In this document: piece by piece, positions 36,738 through 46,110 of the stretch | Layout of the letters: each line of letters begins with the position of its first letter | Numbering within the stretch: position 1 is the stretch's first letter | Assembly: GCF_017115085.1 (NCBI RefSeq) | Contig: NZ_JABXKJ010000231.1 | Location: 62,001-126,000, forward strand | Direction: 5' to 3' | Origin: Nostoc sp. NMS7 | Lineage (GTDB): Bacteria; Cyanobacteriota; Cyanobacteriia; Cyanobacteriales; Nostocaceae | DNA: 64,000 bases | The notes under the pieces: generated by a model | Told to the model about the DNA's origin: nothing | Databases searched by the model: none | The model's input: the letters and a program-made list of their open reading frames with translations, nothing else | Position numbers and translations under genes: made by a program

Positions 36738-37055
36738 ATGGAAATGAGAAACAACATGGACAATAACAAAATTGAGGTTACTGGAATAAGCAAACCTCTA
36801 CTAAGGCTGATTGATGAGCGAGTGAGGCACTTTGGAGGCGACAGAGCAGCGTATATCCGTGATTTGATTGAAAGGGATATCTTTGGCACATCACACGGAC
36901 ATAAACATACATTTGCAGAGTTTGGTACAAAGCGTACTTTTGACTCACAACAATGGAAAGCGGACATGGAATTATTAGCTCAAGGAGCGGAACAAATACC
37001 AGTTTTACCGCCAGAATCCTTTACTCGTGAAAGCATTTATGGGAATCATGACTGA
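36738..37055 (+). CDS. Antitoxin of a VapBC-like pair (ribbon-helix-helix type)
   Basis: The 105-residue protein contains IEVTGISKPLLRLIDERVRH followed by AAYIRDLIERDIF, a strand-helix-helix pattern matching short DNA-binding antitoxins. The C-terminal part (about 60-105) would wrap the toxin. The stop codon overlaps the toxin start by one base (TGATG), the usual coupling in such operons. The start could also be the ATG at 36756. Autoregulation of the operon is typical for the class but no operator can be pointed out. Confidence 0.75.
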   Translation: MEMRNNMDNNKIEVTGISKPLLRLIDERVRHFGGDRAAYIRDLIERDIFGTSHGHKHTFAEFGTKRTFDSQQWKADMELLAQGAEQIPVLPPESFTRESIYGNHD

Positions 37056-37501
37056 TGCTTTTCATGGCAGATACAAACATCCTATTACGGTTCATTTCTC
37101 CTTCAGATCCAAATCATATTTTGGTTCGTGATGCCATCTACTCTTTACTGCAAAAGGGAGAAGAAATCTGTTACACATCACAAATTTTGGGAGAATTTTG
37201 GAATGTATGTACGCGACCTACAACGGCACGGAGCGGTTTTGGCTTATCAATTGAGGAGACAGACCAGAGGGCACAAGTGATAGAGCGGTACTTCAATGTT
37301 TTGCCTGATAGTGCAGCAGTTCATACACAATGGCGGCGTTTAGTTGTCGATTATAGGGTGTCGGGGGTCAAGGTGCATGATACACGACTGGTTGCAGCAA
37401 TGCTAGTGCATGGACTGACCCATATCCTTACGTTTAATATTAGTGATTTTGCCCGTTACTCAAAAATTACTGCCGTTAATCCCACAGCGATCTCACCTTA
37501 A
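37055..37501 (+). CDS. vapC: PIN-domain ribonuclease toxin (VapC-like)
   Basis: The 148-residue PIN domain starts MLFMADTNILLRF with the first catalytic Asp, followed by Glu in SQILGEFWNVC, and the distal Asp residues in KVHDTRLVAAM and LTFNISDFARY. VapC toxins cleave RNA, often initiator tRNA. All acidic positions are present, so it should be active. A start at the second Met (37064) is also possible. It is translationally coupled to the preceding antitoxin. Confidence 0.88.
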   Translation: MLFMADTNILLRFISPSDPNHILVRDAIYSLLQKGEEICYTSQILGEFWNVCTRPTTARSGFGLSIEETDQRAQVIERYFNVLPDSAAVHTQWRRLVVDYRVSGVKVHDTRLVAAMLVHGLTHILTFNISDFARYSKITAVNPTAISP

Positions 37502-37826
37502 ATTACACCTCTACATGATTACTTGTATACAACTTTCTATGTGTAGTTGAGTTGCTGCTTAAACGCCCCCAAGCCCCAAGCGTGTGATGTCGTCAAACTA
37601 CGCTTATCCTGACATCTCTTTGCACTGGCAACTAGTTACTCAATATTATTGTGTGCAGCGATCGCAGACTGCGGTAAGTTGAAGGAAAGGCAAAAATACT
37701 TGTGATAGACAATATTGAGTGAGCAATGGTGATTTGTCTACGCATTGTTGATGATTTTAAACTACAGATGCACACAGATGAATTATCTGTGTGCATCTGT
37801 GTCCATCTATGATTTTATTTTCCCTA
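37502..37826. other. Spacer after vapC
   Basis: Contains a loose direct repeat around 37763-37811 (CACAGATG / GTGTGCATCTGTGTCCATCT) that can form a hairpin, possibly a terminator for the convergent genes. No gene is seen. Confidence 0.35.
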
Positions 37827-38501
37827 TTAATGCATTTCGTCGTATTCTTGGGCTTCAACTCGTCTTGCTTCCATGCGAGAAGCAGGCAGAAACTCAGCGC
37901 GTCGCACTGGAACCAAGGACGGCGTATTTCCTTGGTAAGGGTGAATCACTTGTACAGTACGGGCTGGACGCTGCCGTGGTGAAAATAAAGCTAATACCCC
38001 AGCAACGACAACACCACCACCAATAGTGAGAGTTGCGCCTCCCACAGCCCAAAGCATGGGTGAAGACCACCAAGGATTTAGCGGTTGGAATGCTGCTGCT
38101 TTTTGTTGGTTATTCTGCTGGGCTAATTGCCACTGCTGCTGAGTATTGAAATTTTGGACTTGTCCTTGGATTTGTTGATTTTGCTGCTTTAGCTGTTCCT
38201 TGAGCTGTTCATTGTCGTTTTTTAAACGCTCTAGCTGCATCTGCGTGTTCAACTTCTCCATCTCCAGACGCTGGTCAGAACTGGCAGCAGTCGTTGGCTG
38301 AACCTGAGCGGGATACACTGGTTGCCCATAAGGGCTGTAAGGATACATTTGTGGCTGCATTCCGGGCGCTACTACAGTCCCAGGCATTTGGGAAGCAACA
38401 GCAAAGTTAGGTTGTAGGGGGGTATTTGTTCCTTTGAGCAATACGAGAGCCGCCAGCCCAGCTACGGCAACCCCGCCGATAAATGCCATACTCTCACTCA
38501 T
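37827..38501 (-). CDS. Two-helix membrane protein with Gln-rich coiled coil, unknown function
   Basis: The 224-residue protein has an N-terminal membrane helix (AFIGGVAVAGLAALVLL, about 6-22), a Pro/Tyr-rich stretch, a coiled coil at about 78-130 (LEMEKLNTQMQLERLKNDN, QLKEQLKQQNQQIQGQ), and a second membrane helix (MLWAVGGATLTIGGGVVVAG, about 149-172). The tail is basic. It resembles conserved cyanobacterial envelope proteins, but I cannot assign a function. It is alone on this strand; trpA is further down. Confidence 0.65.
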   Translation of the reverse strand: MSESMAFIGGVAVAGLAALVLLKGTNTPLQPNFAVASQMPGTVVAPGMQPQMYPYSPYGQPVYPAQVQPTTAASSDQRLEMEKLNTQMQLERLKNDNEQLKEQLKQQNQQIQGQVQNFNTQQQWQLAQQNNQQKAAAFQPLNPWWSSPMLWAVGGATLTIGGGVVVAGVLALFSPRQRPARTVQVIHPYQGNTPSLVPVRRAEFLPASRMEARRVEAQEYDEMH

Positions 38502-38718
38502 CGCCTTTGCTCCTCAATTGCGACGTAACTATAATCATTTGTGACTGACTCACTCTCACACTCATAATTTCTGCCTACTTGATTTCACATAATACTCGAA
38601 CTATAAGCGACTATATCAGCTAGTTTTTTACATCTTGATATCTGATGTTAATATTCAAGACCATAATGGTCAAATTGTCTAGCAAACAAGGATAGAAAAA
38701 CTACACTGTTATACTTTT

Positions 38719-39564
38719 TTAATCTACTTTCCCCGTCTCATCAAGAGGAGTATTTATGCTGGTGTTGGTAGTCTTGATGGCTGCTTTGAGACTTTGGCAA
38801 AATTCGGCGATCGCATTTAGTCCTTGCTCTGGGGTATCTTGGGCTAACCGTTTCACAAAAGCGCTACCTACGATCACGGCATCTGCGCCCCACTCCCTTA
38901 CCTGACGCGCTTGTGCAGCTTCGGAGATCCCAAAGCCGACACCAATAGGTTTATCAGTAACACTACGAATTTCTTTAAGTAAATCGGAGACGCGGTTTTC
39001 CAGTTGCGATCGCATTCCTGTTACCCCTGTGACACTGACTAAATAAATAAATCCTTGGGAGGAACGAGCGATCGTTTTTATCCGTTGGGCAGAACTGGTG
39101 GGAGCGACCAACAAGATTAGGTCAATTCCCATCTCACTAGCTGGTTGGAGCAACCCGGCGGCTTCTTCCAAGGGCAAATCTGGGACTACCAATCCCGCAA
39201 CCCCAGCCGCCGCGACTGAAGAGAGAAATTTTTCAATCCCCCGGTGCAGAATTGGATTGTAATAGGTAAATAAGACAATGGGCGATCGCAATTTGGGAGT
39301 AATCCCTTGCAGCATTTCCAGCACCTGCTCCAATTTCGTTCCCCTTTGCAGGGCGCGGGTAGCAGCAGCTTGAATCACTGGCCCATCTGCCAGAGGATCG
39401 GAGTAGGGTATACCTAGTTCAATTATGTCGGCTCCACTACGATCTAGAATCTCCAAAGCTTTTGCTGTTGTTTCTAAATCTGGATCGCCAGCAGTGATAA
39501 ACGGGATCAGAGCGCACTCACGATTGCGCCCAAGAGTTTCAAAGCAATCAGAAATCGCAGTCAT
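38719..39564 (-). CDS. trpA: Tryptophan synthase alpha chain
   Basis: TrpA cleaves indole-3-glycerol phosphate to indole and passes it to TrpB. Landmarks: [13 protein letters not shown], the catalytic Glu in [27 protein letters not shown], the phosphate loop VGFGIS, and [12 protein letters not shown]. The ATG at 39564 gives 281 residues with the normal family length; the frame opens from a TTG at 39579 that is less likely. The cluster ndhL-DUF3007-trpA is a recurrent cyanobacterial gene order. Confidence 0.96.
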   Translation of the reverse strand: MTAISDCFETLGRNRECALIPFITAGDPDLETTAKALEILDRSGADIIELGIPYSDPLADGPVIQAAATRALQRGTKLEQVLEMLQGITPKLRSPIVLFTYYNPILHRGIEKFLSSVAAAGVAGLVVPDLPLEEAAGLLQPASEMGIDLILLVAPTSSAQRIKTIARSSQGFIYLVSVTGVTGMRSQLENRVSDLLKEIRSVTDKPIGVGFGISEAAQARQVREWGADAVIVGSAFVKRLAQDTPEQGLNAIAEFCQSLKAAIKTTNTSINTPLDETGKVD

Positions 39565-39594
39565 TTGATAAAGTATCAAGAGTCAAATGTCAAT

Positions 39595-39630
39595 AGTCAA
39601 AAGTCCAAATCTAGATTTGGACTTTTGACT
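39595..39630. repeat. Perfect 36-bp palindrome between DUF3007 gene and trpA
   Basis: AGTCAAAAGTCCAAATCT is followed immediately by its exact reverse complement, with no loop bases. It lies 14 bp after the DUF3007 stop and 30 bp before trpA. It may act as a cruciform, RNA hairpin or attenuation-like structure, or be a repeat element. No T-tract follows. Confidence 0.85.
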
Positions 39631-39644
39631 CATCAATGATAACT

Positions 39645-39956
39645 TTACACCTGAGATTGCTCTTCTTGTTCTATTTCAGCTTGAATTCGTGCTAGTTCTT
39701 CGGGAGTAAGCTCTTCTAGCCGCTTTTGCAGAAAGTCTTGCTCATACTGTTCGCGCTGTTGATGGTAGGTCATTTTTTGTCCCATTGCCCGGAAAAAATA
39801 GGTAGCTAACCAGCCAACTAACCCACTGAATAGTAAGACTTGGCTCCATATACCAGCTTTCTGATTATCCAAACCGACTAGCTGCAATCCTAGATATGCC
39901 AAGCCGCCAGCAATAAAAACACCCAAGCCAATTCCAATAGCGTCAATCCGTCGCAT
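39645..39956 (-). CDS. DUF3007 membrane protein
   Basis: The 103-residue protein has two membrane helices (AIGIGLGVFIAGGLAYLGLQ; IWSQVLLFSGLVGWLATYFF) and a charged C-terminal helix (LTPEELARIQAEIEQEE). It matches the DUF3007 family found next to ndhL in cyanobacteria and plants. Function is not established; the linkage to ndhL suggests a role near the NDH-1 complex in thylakoids. It is 24 bp downstream of ndhL. Confidence 0.85.
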   Translation of the reverse strand: MRRIDAIGIGLGVFIAGGLAYLGLQLVGLDNQKAGIWSQVLLFSGLVGWLATYFFRAMGQKMTYHQQREQYEQDFLQKRLEELTPEELARIQAEIEQEEQSQV

Positions 39957-39980
39957 GAGAATTATGACCTACCAATTTCG

Positions 39981-40193
39981 TTAAACTTCAAGTTGTCGCC
40001 GTTGGGGTCGAAAATTTACAAACGGCGATAGAACCAACAGACCCGGAAAGAAGAAAAACACCAAAAAGTACATGAAGACACGCTCAATGGATGTAGCTAC
40101 AAACCAACGCTGCTTCAGGTACAGCAAAACAGCAATCGGGATTACCAAAAGGTAAGCTCCAGCCAAAATCAGATACAGCAGGGCGACAATCAT
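39981..40193 (-). CDS. ndhL: NAD(P)H-quinone oxidoreductase subunit L
   Basis: The 70-residue protein starting [20 protein letters not shown] has two transmembrane helices and the conserved [20 protein letters not shown] and [17 protein letters not shown] segments of NdhL. It is a cyanobacterial/chloroplast-specific subunit of the thylakoid NDH-1 complex used in cyclic electron flow and CO2 uptake. The ATG at 40193 gives the family length; the upstream TTG (40202) is probably not used. It is the first gene of an ndhL-DUF3007-trpA cluster. Confidence 0.95.
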   Translation of the reverse strand: MIVALLYLILAGAYLLVIPIAVLLYLKQRWFVATSIERVFMYFLVFFFFPGLLVLSPFVNFRPQRRQLEV

Positions 40194-40531
40194 AACTTTC
40201 AAGTCTTAAGCATCTGTTTTCCATCATAGGCTGAAGAGCCAGACTCAGGAAAGTCTAGTCTTAAATGCTTTCAACATTACTGTGCCAGAATTCCTCATTT
40301 ATGTCCAGATTGACTGATAAAAGATAGAATTTATGCTATAATCGCAAATCTACTGGCAAACAAGATCGAAAACTCATCCAGATTGATTATGACCAAACAA
40401 GGAAAACTTCCAACTCTGGAAAAAATATTTTCAATCTAGTTGGACAAAAGACACAATTGATGGTGGAATAGATGAGGAGGTATTTACTGCCTCGAAAAAA
40501 TAACTAGTTATACTAGTTGCCAAACACTAAC
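40194..40531. other. Spacer between ndhL and trnL
   Basis: This divergent region should hold promoters for ndhL (minus) and trnL (plus). No repeat, RNA or gene is clear; a 17-codon frame at 40390 (MTKQGKLPTLEKIFSI) has no supporting ribosome site. Confidence 0.35.
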
Positions 40532-40908
40532 GGGGGTGTGGCGGAATGGTAGACGCTACGGACTTAGATAACTGAGCCTTGGAGGAGAAATCCCTCAAGT
40601 GGAAGCTCTCAAACTCAGGGAAACCTAAATCTGACAACAGACATGGCAATCCTGAGCCAAGCCGAAAAAGTCGTGAGTAATGAGTACTGAGTAGTGAGTA
40701 AATTAAAACTCCTAACTCCTCACTCCTAACTATTCGGAAGGTGCAGAGACCCGACGGGAGCTACCCTAACGTTAAGTCGAGGGTAAAGGGAGAGTCCAAT
40801 TCTTAAAACCTGAGCTGGCTATTGCCATCAGGTAGCAGTGAAAACTGCGGAAGAATGAAAATCCGTTGACCCTAAAAGGTCGTGTGGGTTCAAGTCCCTC
40901 CACCCCCA
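40532..40908 (+). tRNA. trnL: tRNA-Leu(UAA) with group I intron
   Basis: Exon 1 (40532-40565) begins GGGGGTGTGGCGGAATGGTA and ends in ACGGACTT. Exon 2 (40858-40908) begins AAAATCCGTTGACCC, contains the T-arm GTGGGTTCAAGTCCC, and ends CACCCCC plus discriminator A. The spliced anticodon arm is ACGGA-CT-TAA-AA-TCCGT, giving anticodon UAA. The acceptor pairs GGGGGTG with CACCCCC. CCA is not encoded. The relic Tn7-like element begins about 16-20 bp after the 3' end. Confidence 0.97.
40566..40857 (+). other. Self-splicing group I intron in trnL(UAA)
   Basis: This 292-nt intron interrupts the anticodon loop after the first anticodon base and ends with G (GAAGAATG before AAAATCC), as in the ancient cyanobacterial and plastid trnL intron. 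Core segments are visible: GGTGCAGAGACCCGACGGGA (P7/R region), GTCGAGGGTAAAGGGAGAGT, and the 5' AACTGAGCCTTGGAGGAG. The variable P6b stem (about 40672-40735) is built from heptanucleotide repeats (GAGTAnT facing ACTCCTA), the usual site of length variation in Nostoc. It has no open reading frame. Confidence 0.95.
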
Positions 40909-40924
40909 TTAAAAATTTAAAATG

Positions 40925-42762
40925 CCAAAAAACTTTCGTACATTCAAAAGTAGCTAATAGCGTTTCAAAATAAACGCTATGAAATTCTGCACCGTTATCT
41001 ACCACAATTATCTGTGGTAAACGGTTATGGCGTTGAACGCACAATCGTAACACCATCAAGCAAGAACGATATGAAGGCGAGTCAAAAGTCAAATAAACAG
41101 CTAAGAATCTTCTGGAATACGCATCTATCAAAAAAGTTACCCAAGGTCTACCCAATGAACGACCAGTACGGGAACACACTAATTCAACATCTAATTCTGT
41201 GTGGTCAATGTGAGCAATTTCAAATGGGCGATCGCCATGTCTGGGGGTTGTCCTGTTCAGTTCCCAATAAAAAGTTTCTTGCTTGTATGCAGCCCGACGA
41301 CCTTGGCGTTTTTTGATTTGTTCGTAACTGGAACGTTTCTTTATTTCTTTTGTAAACGCTTTATAGCTTGGAGCAATAGCACCTTGTTGTTCGCAAACCC
41401 TAACTAAAGCACCATGTACCTCCCACATCTTCTTTTGTTTGAGGGTTTCATAGTCATCAAGGATAAATTTTTCCATCAGCACTAAGGTTTCTTCTGGCAG
41501 TTTTCGCGTGCGGTTGCCTTTAGCACTGCGATGCGAGAGAAGTCCGACATAACCACAACTGTACTGCTGTTGTGCTGCTAAATACTTCAATTTCCAATGG
41601 CGAATAGTCCTCTCTGACACTGTTTCGTTTTCAGGTGGATTTCCATTTAAATATGGTTCAATAACTTTGTAGCGGCGAAGGGCTTCTGCTTGGTCTTCAG
41701 GGCTTGCTCTATAAAATTGCTCCCAAGATTCTGCTTTTATATCTGGTGTTTCAGATTTTTGTAAGCTTTTTATTTTCGCTTGCTGAACCAGATTTAAAAA
41801 TAAACTCTTTTTCAGTTGAATTAATTGCTCAAGTTCATCCTGTAAAGTAACTTCAGTGTCTCCAACATGAATAATACTTAAGCCTTTGCCATCCCAAGAT
41901 ATTGATGTCCCAATAGAAAGGTTAATCGCAGAAAAACTCATGGGAGTTGATGAAGTTGTTGTTTTTAGCATCAAACCATAGGCAGTAGCTGTGTGCTTGT
42001 CGGAAAAAACACAAACTCGTTCTGGTTCAGCTAAGGGCGCAACACTTAAATCAACGTATAATTGCTCTGTGGCAATCAAAGCATAAATGTCATCTGCACT
42101 AGCTTGTGTCCCATGATTTAGTAGTTCAGCCAAGGAAATTCCTGGTGAGCTTGATACTAACTGCTGAATTTCTGCGTTGATTGCAGTTTCTAAATGAAGA
42201 GACTCGGCTCGAAAATAATCTTCCAAAAAAATTACGTTGCGCTGGATAACCCAATTAATTTGAGTGTCTACACATAGGCGGTAGTAAAGCTCAAACTGTT
42301 GTGCATAATTTTCTCCTGGTGGAGTGCGCCATCTACTTTCAGAATCGTAAAAATAGCGGTTTGGACTTTTTTCAGCTAGCTTTTTTAGTTCCTCTTCGGT
42401 TTTACATTCCTCCCAACCAGCACAATCTCTTCTAATCACGAAAAAGTCTGGTGTATGCAACACCCCTAAGTTTCGACCATTTTTTCCTTGATAGTCCAAT
42501 TTGATTGGAGAGGGTTGGTCGTAAAACTCTAAAACTTCCTCATCATGCTCAAATTCGTAGATAGTAGGAAGTTCAACACGGTGAGACTCAAATTGAATAG
42601 TAGCTCCCATTTTTCGACTGGGATAAGCCCAGAAACATTTTTGCGTCCACCTCCTACCCGACGAGATGGTTCTGATGAGCGAATTTTTTCAATCAGATTT
42701 TGTGTTTGCGAAGAGAGATTCAGGCGACAACACCAAGCATCAAATTCTGTCTTTGATAGCAT
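40925..42762 (-). pseudogene. tnsAB: TnsA-TnsB fusion transposase, frameshifted and 3'-truncated
   Basis: The frame starting at 42762 (MLSKTEFDAWCCRLNLSSQT ... RRVGGGRKNVSG) is the N-terminus of TnsA; the next part (YPSRKMGATIQFESHRVELP) is in another frame because one base is missing in GGGCTTATCCC near 42630. TnsA nuclease residues are visible: Glu in EFEHDEEVLEFYD, Asp in HTPDFFVI, Glu/Lys in WEECKTEEEL. The TnsB part has an HTH region (SERTIRHWKLKYLAAQ) and an RNase H core with first Asp at 41204-41206 (AHIDHTELD) and second Asp at 40997-40999 (VVDNGAEFHS). Similarity ends at ATFECTK (about 40925); the final Glu and the C-terminal domains are missing, and the open frame runs on, meaninglessly, into trnL. 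It is not functional. Confidence 0.88.
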
Positions 42763-42783
42763 TGAATATTTCCTGGCACTTAA

Positions 42784-45687
42784 TTATTCTTGTTTGGATT
42801 CTAGAACTGGAATAAATAACCAAGAACGCCCTTTTTTCCTGTCACTGCGTTCCAAAGCTATGCCATCAGGATCTCGTTTTTGTGACCATTGAGGAAATTC
42901 AGCAGGTTTTGTGTACCACATCTCTAGAAGTGAACGTGGTTTACGTTGTAAGCGTTTTGCCAGTTCATCTGGGGTCAACTCCCAATTCTCCAAATCTGCT
43001 GGTGCAGAGTTCTGATCTATATCTTGTGATGGCTTGAGGGTAGGTGAATGAGTTTCAGAGGCAGGAGAGGTAGGTGTGTCTTCCTTAGAAGGTTCAGCTT
43101 GTTCAGCCGTAAGCCCATTGTTGCTAATTGTCAGTTGATTCTCGAAGAATGTAAATTGGTTTTTCTGATTAGATTGTTCTCTTACCGCTTCTGGTAATTG
43201 AGGTAATGGTTCTAACGCCTGTCTTAAGCGGTCAATCAGCTCTTTGAGTTTATCTCCTTGATAAAACTGAAGCAGTTTCTCAGCAGCCTTTTTCGGATTA
43301 TCCATCCGCACAGATTTAGAACGGTCTTTAATCCCCAGCAAATCTTTGATGTGATTATTGAGTTCGCGACTGTAAGCTGGTTCCCTATCCTCATCTTCAG
43401 GAATTTGGTTAGTATATATGTACTGATTAATTCTCAACCCAATCAAATCCCGCTTGTCTACATACTCTCGTTCTTCTGCCGTCAAGTTTTTGGGGTCTTT
43501 TATGTCACGTCCTAGTAATGCTGCTACATCTATGGCAATAAGTGACCTATCTAGCAATTCTCCTATTACTGGAATAGCTTCTGCGGCAAGATTTGCGGCT
43601 CTAACTACACTTCGTTGGGTTGGACTTAGCTCACTTTCTAACTTCTTACGGTCGCCGTAAGAAGTTTCATCAGCAAGATCCGTCCGTTCTCCTTGACGAG
43701 ACTCATAGATAATTGCCCTAAACTTACGCTGTACTTCTTGGTCAGCCTGTAAAACTCTGTCTATCGTCTCTACGCTAGTTTCTAAACCATTTGGACGTTT
43801 AGCTGCAATAAAAGCCCGAAAATTTTCAGCATCTGAGCCTTTGGTATAACGGCAGTAATAAGGGGTAACAACTCCCTTTGCCACATAAAGACACTCCCAT
43901 AACTTGTTATCAATGATTTCTTTGATAAAGTTAGGAATCTGGTCAACAAAAGCTAAATCCTTACCAATCCCAGAAGCTATACCATCCGAGACAAAGAAAG
44001 CTCTGACTGCTTGATCATGTCCAATAAAAGTATCGTTTTTAACGCAGTTTCTACGTTTGGCTATGGAGTGAATTTGTGCGACTCTTTCTTTCCTATCTTC
44101 TTTGCTGGCATTGCCGTATAAGATGTAGGCTAGGCGATTAACTTTTGTATCGGCTTCTCTACGGGCAAAAGCAGTTTTTTTAGTGGGCAAATAGTCCCCA
44201 TACTCGGAAGGAAATCCATCAGGAATAACAGTAGATGAAGAACCTTGATCAGCTAACATTTGATCTACCAGCTTTTCATATTCCATGCGGTAGAGGTTAA
44301 ATAAACCCTTGTCCTCCATTAGCATTTGCGCTAAGTGGGCAGGAGTTTTATGCCAATATCGCCCAAAAGTTGTATTTGCTATCATCCATTCAGCAACATT
44401 TGCATATTCAGATTCAATTTCCTCGCCGTCTACAATGTGAGTTCCAATTTCCCCTGTAGAAGCAATGGGCATAAAATTAGAATTTAGTTGCTGACTACCC
44501 TGAGAATCTCCTTCTCCGTCTGTTCCCTCTCTACTCTCCCTACCTTCGTTTTCTTCCCTTTCTCTTACAACGTGAGCAATTTCATTTAAGGCACTGATAG
44601 CTAAATCTACCAACTGTGGATGAGCCGGAATTAGTGTTTCCACTGGCTCAGGAGCATTTTCAGGGAAACAACGTAATAAACGCCCTAAATCTTGCATAAA
44701 TGACAGAGTGGCACGAATATTGGTGGCATGAATGCGATATTTCAGCCGTTTGATGGAAACGCCTTCACCCAACATTCCCACTCCAATAATCCAAGATCGC
44801 GCGCTGTGTCCAGTTTCTGCTGCAAACCGTTCAATCTGTTCACTGGAGTCTTGCCCTAACCTAGAGTTAGAAGTTGAATTGGGATCATCGTCCCTAGACA
44901 CGACTACTAGGGCATCTTCACCAGTAAGACTACGAATGCGTTCTTTCATTTGCCGTGCCGCAGCAATCGTGGGAACTCTTACATAAGTCGCACATTCAGG
45001 AAGTCCTTTAGCTCGGTCTAGTTTCATCCGTCCATGCGCCCACAAAATTGCTTCTTTAACCCAGCCACCTTGAACATCAATGGCTGTATTTAAAGCATCA
45101 GTTAAATCTTGCTCGTTAGTTGCGTTAGTAAAAGTTCTACCGTTGTAGACAGCACGACCTCGACGGTAAGAAAACTCTCCTTCCATAGTTACAAATGAAA
45201 AGGGAGGGATTATTTCGTCGCTCAGGGCATCTGCCAACCTATACTGAAAGTCAGGAATACACTGATAAGCGTTCTCTTCTACTGGTGTATAAGTCAACCA
45301 GTTACCCAAAATTCTTCTGTTATCGGAACGGAATGGTGTACCAGAAGTCATCAATCGGTGAGAAACAATCGTATCTGGAAACGCCCTTTCGCAAGCTTGA
45401 CCAAAAGCTAAGTCCGAACTAGTATGGTGAACTTCGTCAAGAATCAGAAACACTTTGCCAGCTACAGTTTGGGACAAATTATTCAGCAGCAAGCTAGAGT
45501 TGTTGGAGTAACTGAGCCATTGATAACTGACTACTAAACCGTGATAATGTTGTTGTAGTAACTCTTCTGGCGTGGGTAGCCTACCTAAACTTCTAACAGT
45601 TCCTGAGTAAAAAAGATTAAGACCAAAGAGGTTGAATGCATCTTGAGCATATTGCCGCATTAGGTGTTCCGATGGGCCGGCAAAAGA
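42784..45687 (-). pseudogene. SF2 DEAD/DEAH helicase lacking its N-terminus (transposon cargo)
   Basis: The open frame (start ATG 45660, frame open to about 45687, SFAGPSEHLMRQYAQDA) begins after where motif I should be, so the Walker A lysine is absent. Motif II (FLILDEVHH), motif III (TSGTPFR) and motif VI (QDLGRLLR) are present at about residues 75-350, followed by about 600 residues of unassigned helical sequence. It ends with a small helix-turn-helix-like module (LTPDELAKRLQRKPRSLLEM, then DPDGIALER). Large SF2 helicases of this sort are often defence-related cargo. Without Walker A it cannot hydrolyse ATP, so I call it a pseudogene although 958 codons stay open. The tnsAB start follows 21 bp downstream. 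Confidence 0.7.
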
Positions 45688-45699
45688 AATAAAATTTTA

Positions 45700-45864
45700 T
45701 AATTACTCGCGGCAAGCTTATGATTCCAATTCTGACTCGCGGCAAAGTTATGGTTCCAAAGGTAGAGAAAAGTTATAATTTATTTGACGCAATATCAAGC
45801 TTCACAGACCCTTGTGCGGCAAGCTTATGCTTCTAGTCTTGGCAAAGTTATGGGTAAAGTCACA
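45700..45864. repeat. Transposon end with repeated TnsB-site-like motifs
   Basis: Four copies of a roughly 20-bp motif lie at about 45709 (CGCGGCAAGCTTATGATTCC), 45740 (CGCGGCAAAGTTATGGTTCC), 45818 (TGCGGCAAGCTTATGCTTCT) and 45839 (TTGGCAAAGTTATGGG), with weaker AAAAGTTATAATT pieces between. They share GGCAA(A/G)(G/C)TTATG and one orientation, as TnsB-binding sites do. The outermost bases read inward on the minus strand begin TGTGACTTTACC. The next spacer (45865-46110) has nothing notable. Confidence 0.7.
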
Positions 45865-46110
45865 ACTGGCTGTGATACTTAGAGCCTATTTGTGATTTAT
45901 TTTATAAATGGTCTTTTATAAGTAAATAATTTTACTGGAGTATTTCATGAAGTATTAAACAATTTCTGTTTAATACTTTATTTATAGTCCGAGTTTATCA
46001 AATTTGTGTAAAAAGATTACTGAATCTCTGAAGAATAGATTGATGCTACTGTTCACCAAGGTAAGCTGGTAATAATATGATCAGGAAGCCTTTTTGTACT
46101 GAGAACTGGA

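Larger units (their letters stand above)
40909..45864. mobile_element. Relic Tn7/CAST-type transposon docked at trnL
   Basis: From the 3' end of trnL to 45864 lie a truncated and frameshifted tnsAB fusion, a helicase that lacks its N-terminus, and an end-like region with repeated motifs finishing in ...GTCACA (TGTGACTTTACCC when read inward on the minus strand), consistent with the TGT termini of Tn7-like elements. The left terminus is gone: tnsAB stops inside the catalytic domain about 17 bp from the tRNA. No tnsC, tniQ/tnsD, cas gene or CRISPR repeat is present. Fused TnsAB occurs in cyanobacterial CRISPR-associated transposons of types I-B2 and I-D, and tRNA-adjacent insertion is common for cyanobacterial elements. 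The subtype cannot be decided. Confidence 0.75.

Noticed and set aside
40772-40924. C-terminal extension of the tnsAB frame into trnL
   Set aside because: These codons are antisense to the tRNA and its intron; TnsB similarity ends near 40925.
45709-45864. CRISPR repeats at the transposon end
   Set aside because: Only four imperfect motifs with irregular spacing (about 31, 78 and 21 bp); better explained as transposase-binding sites.
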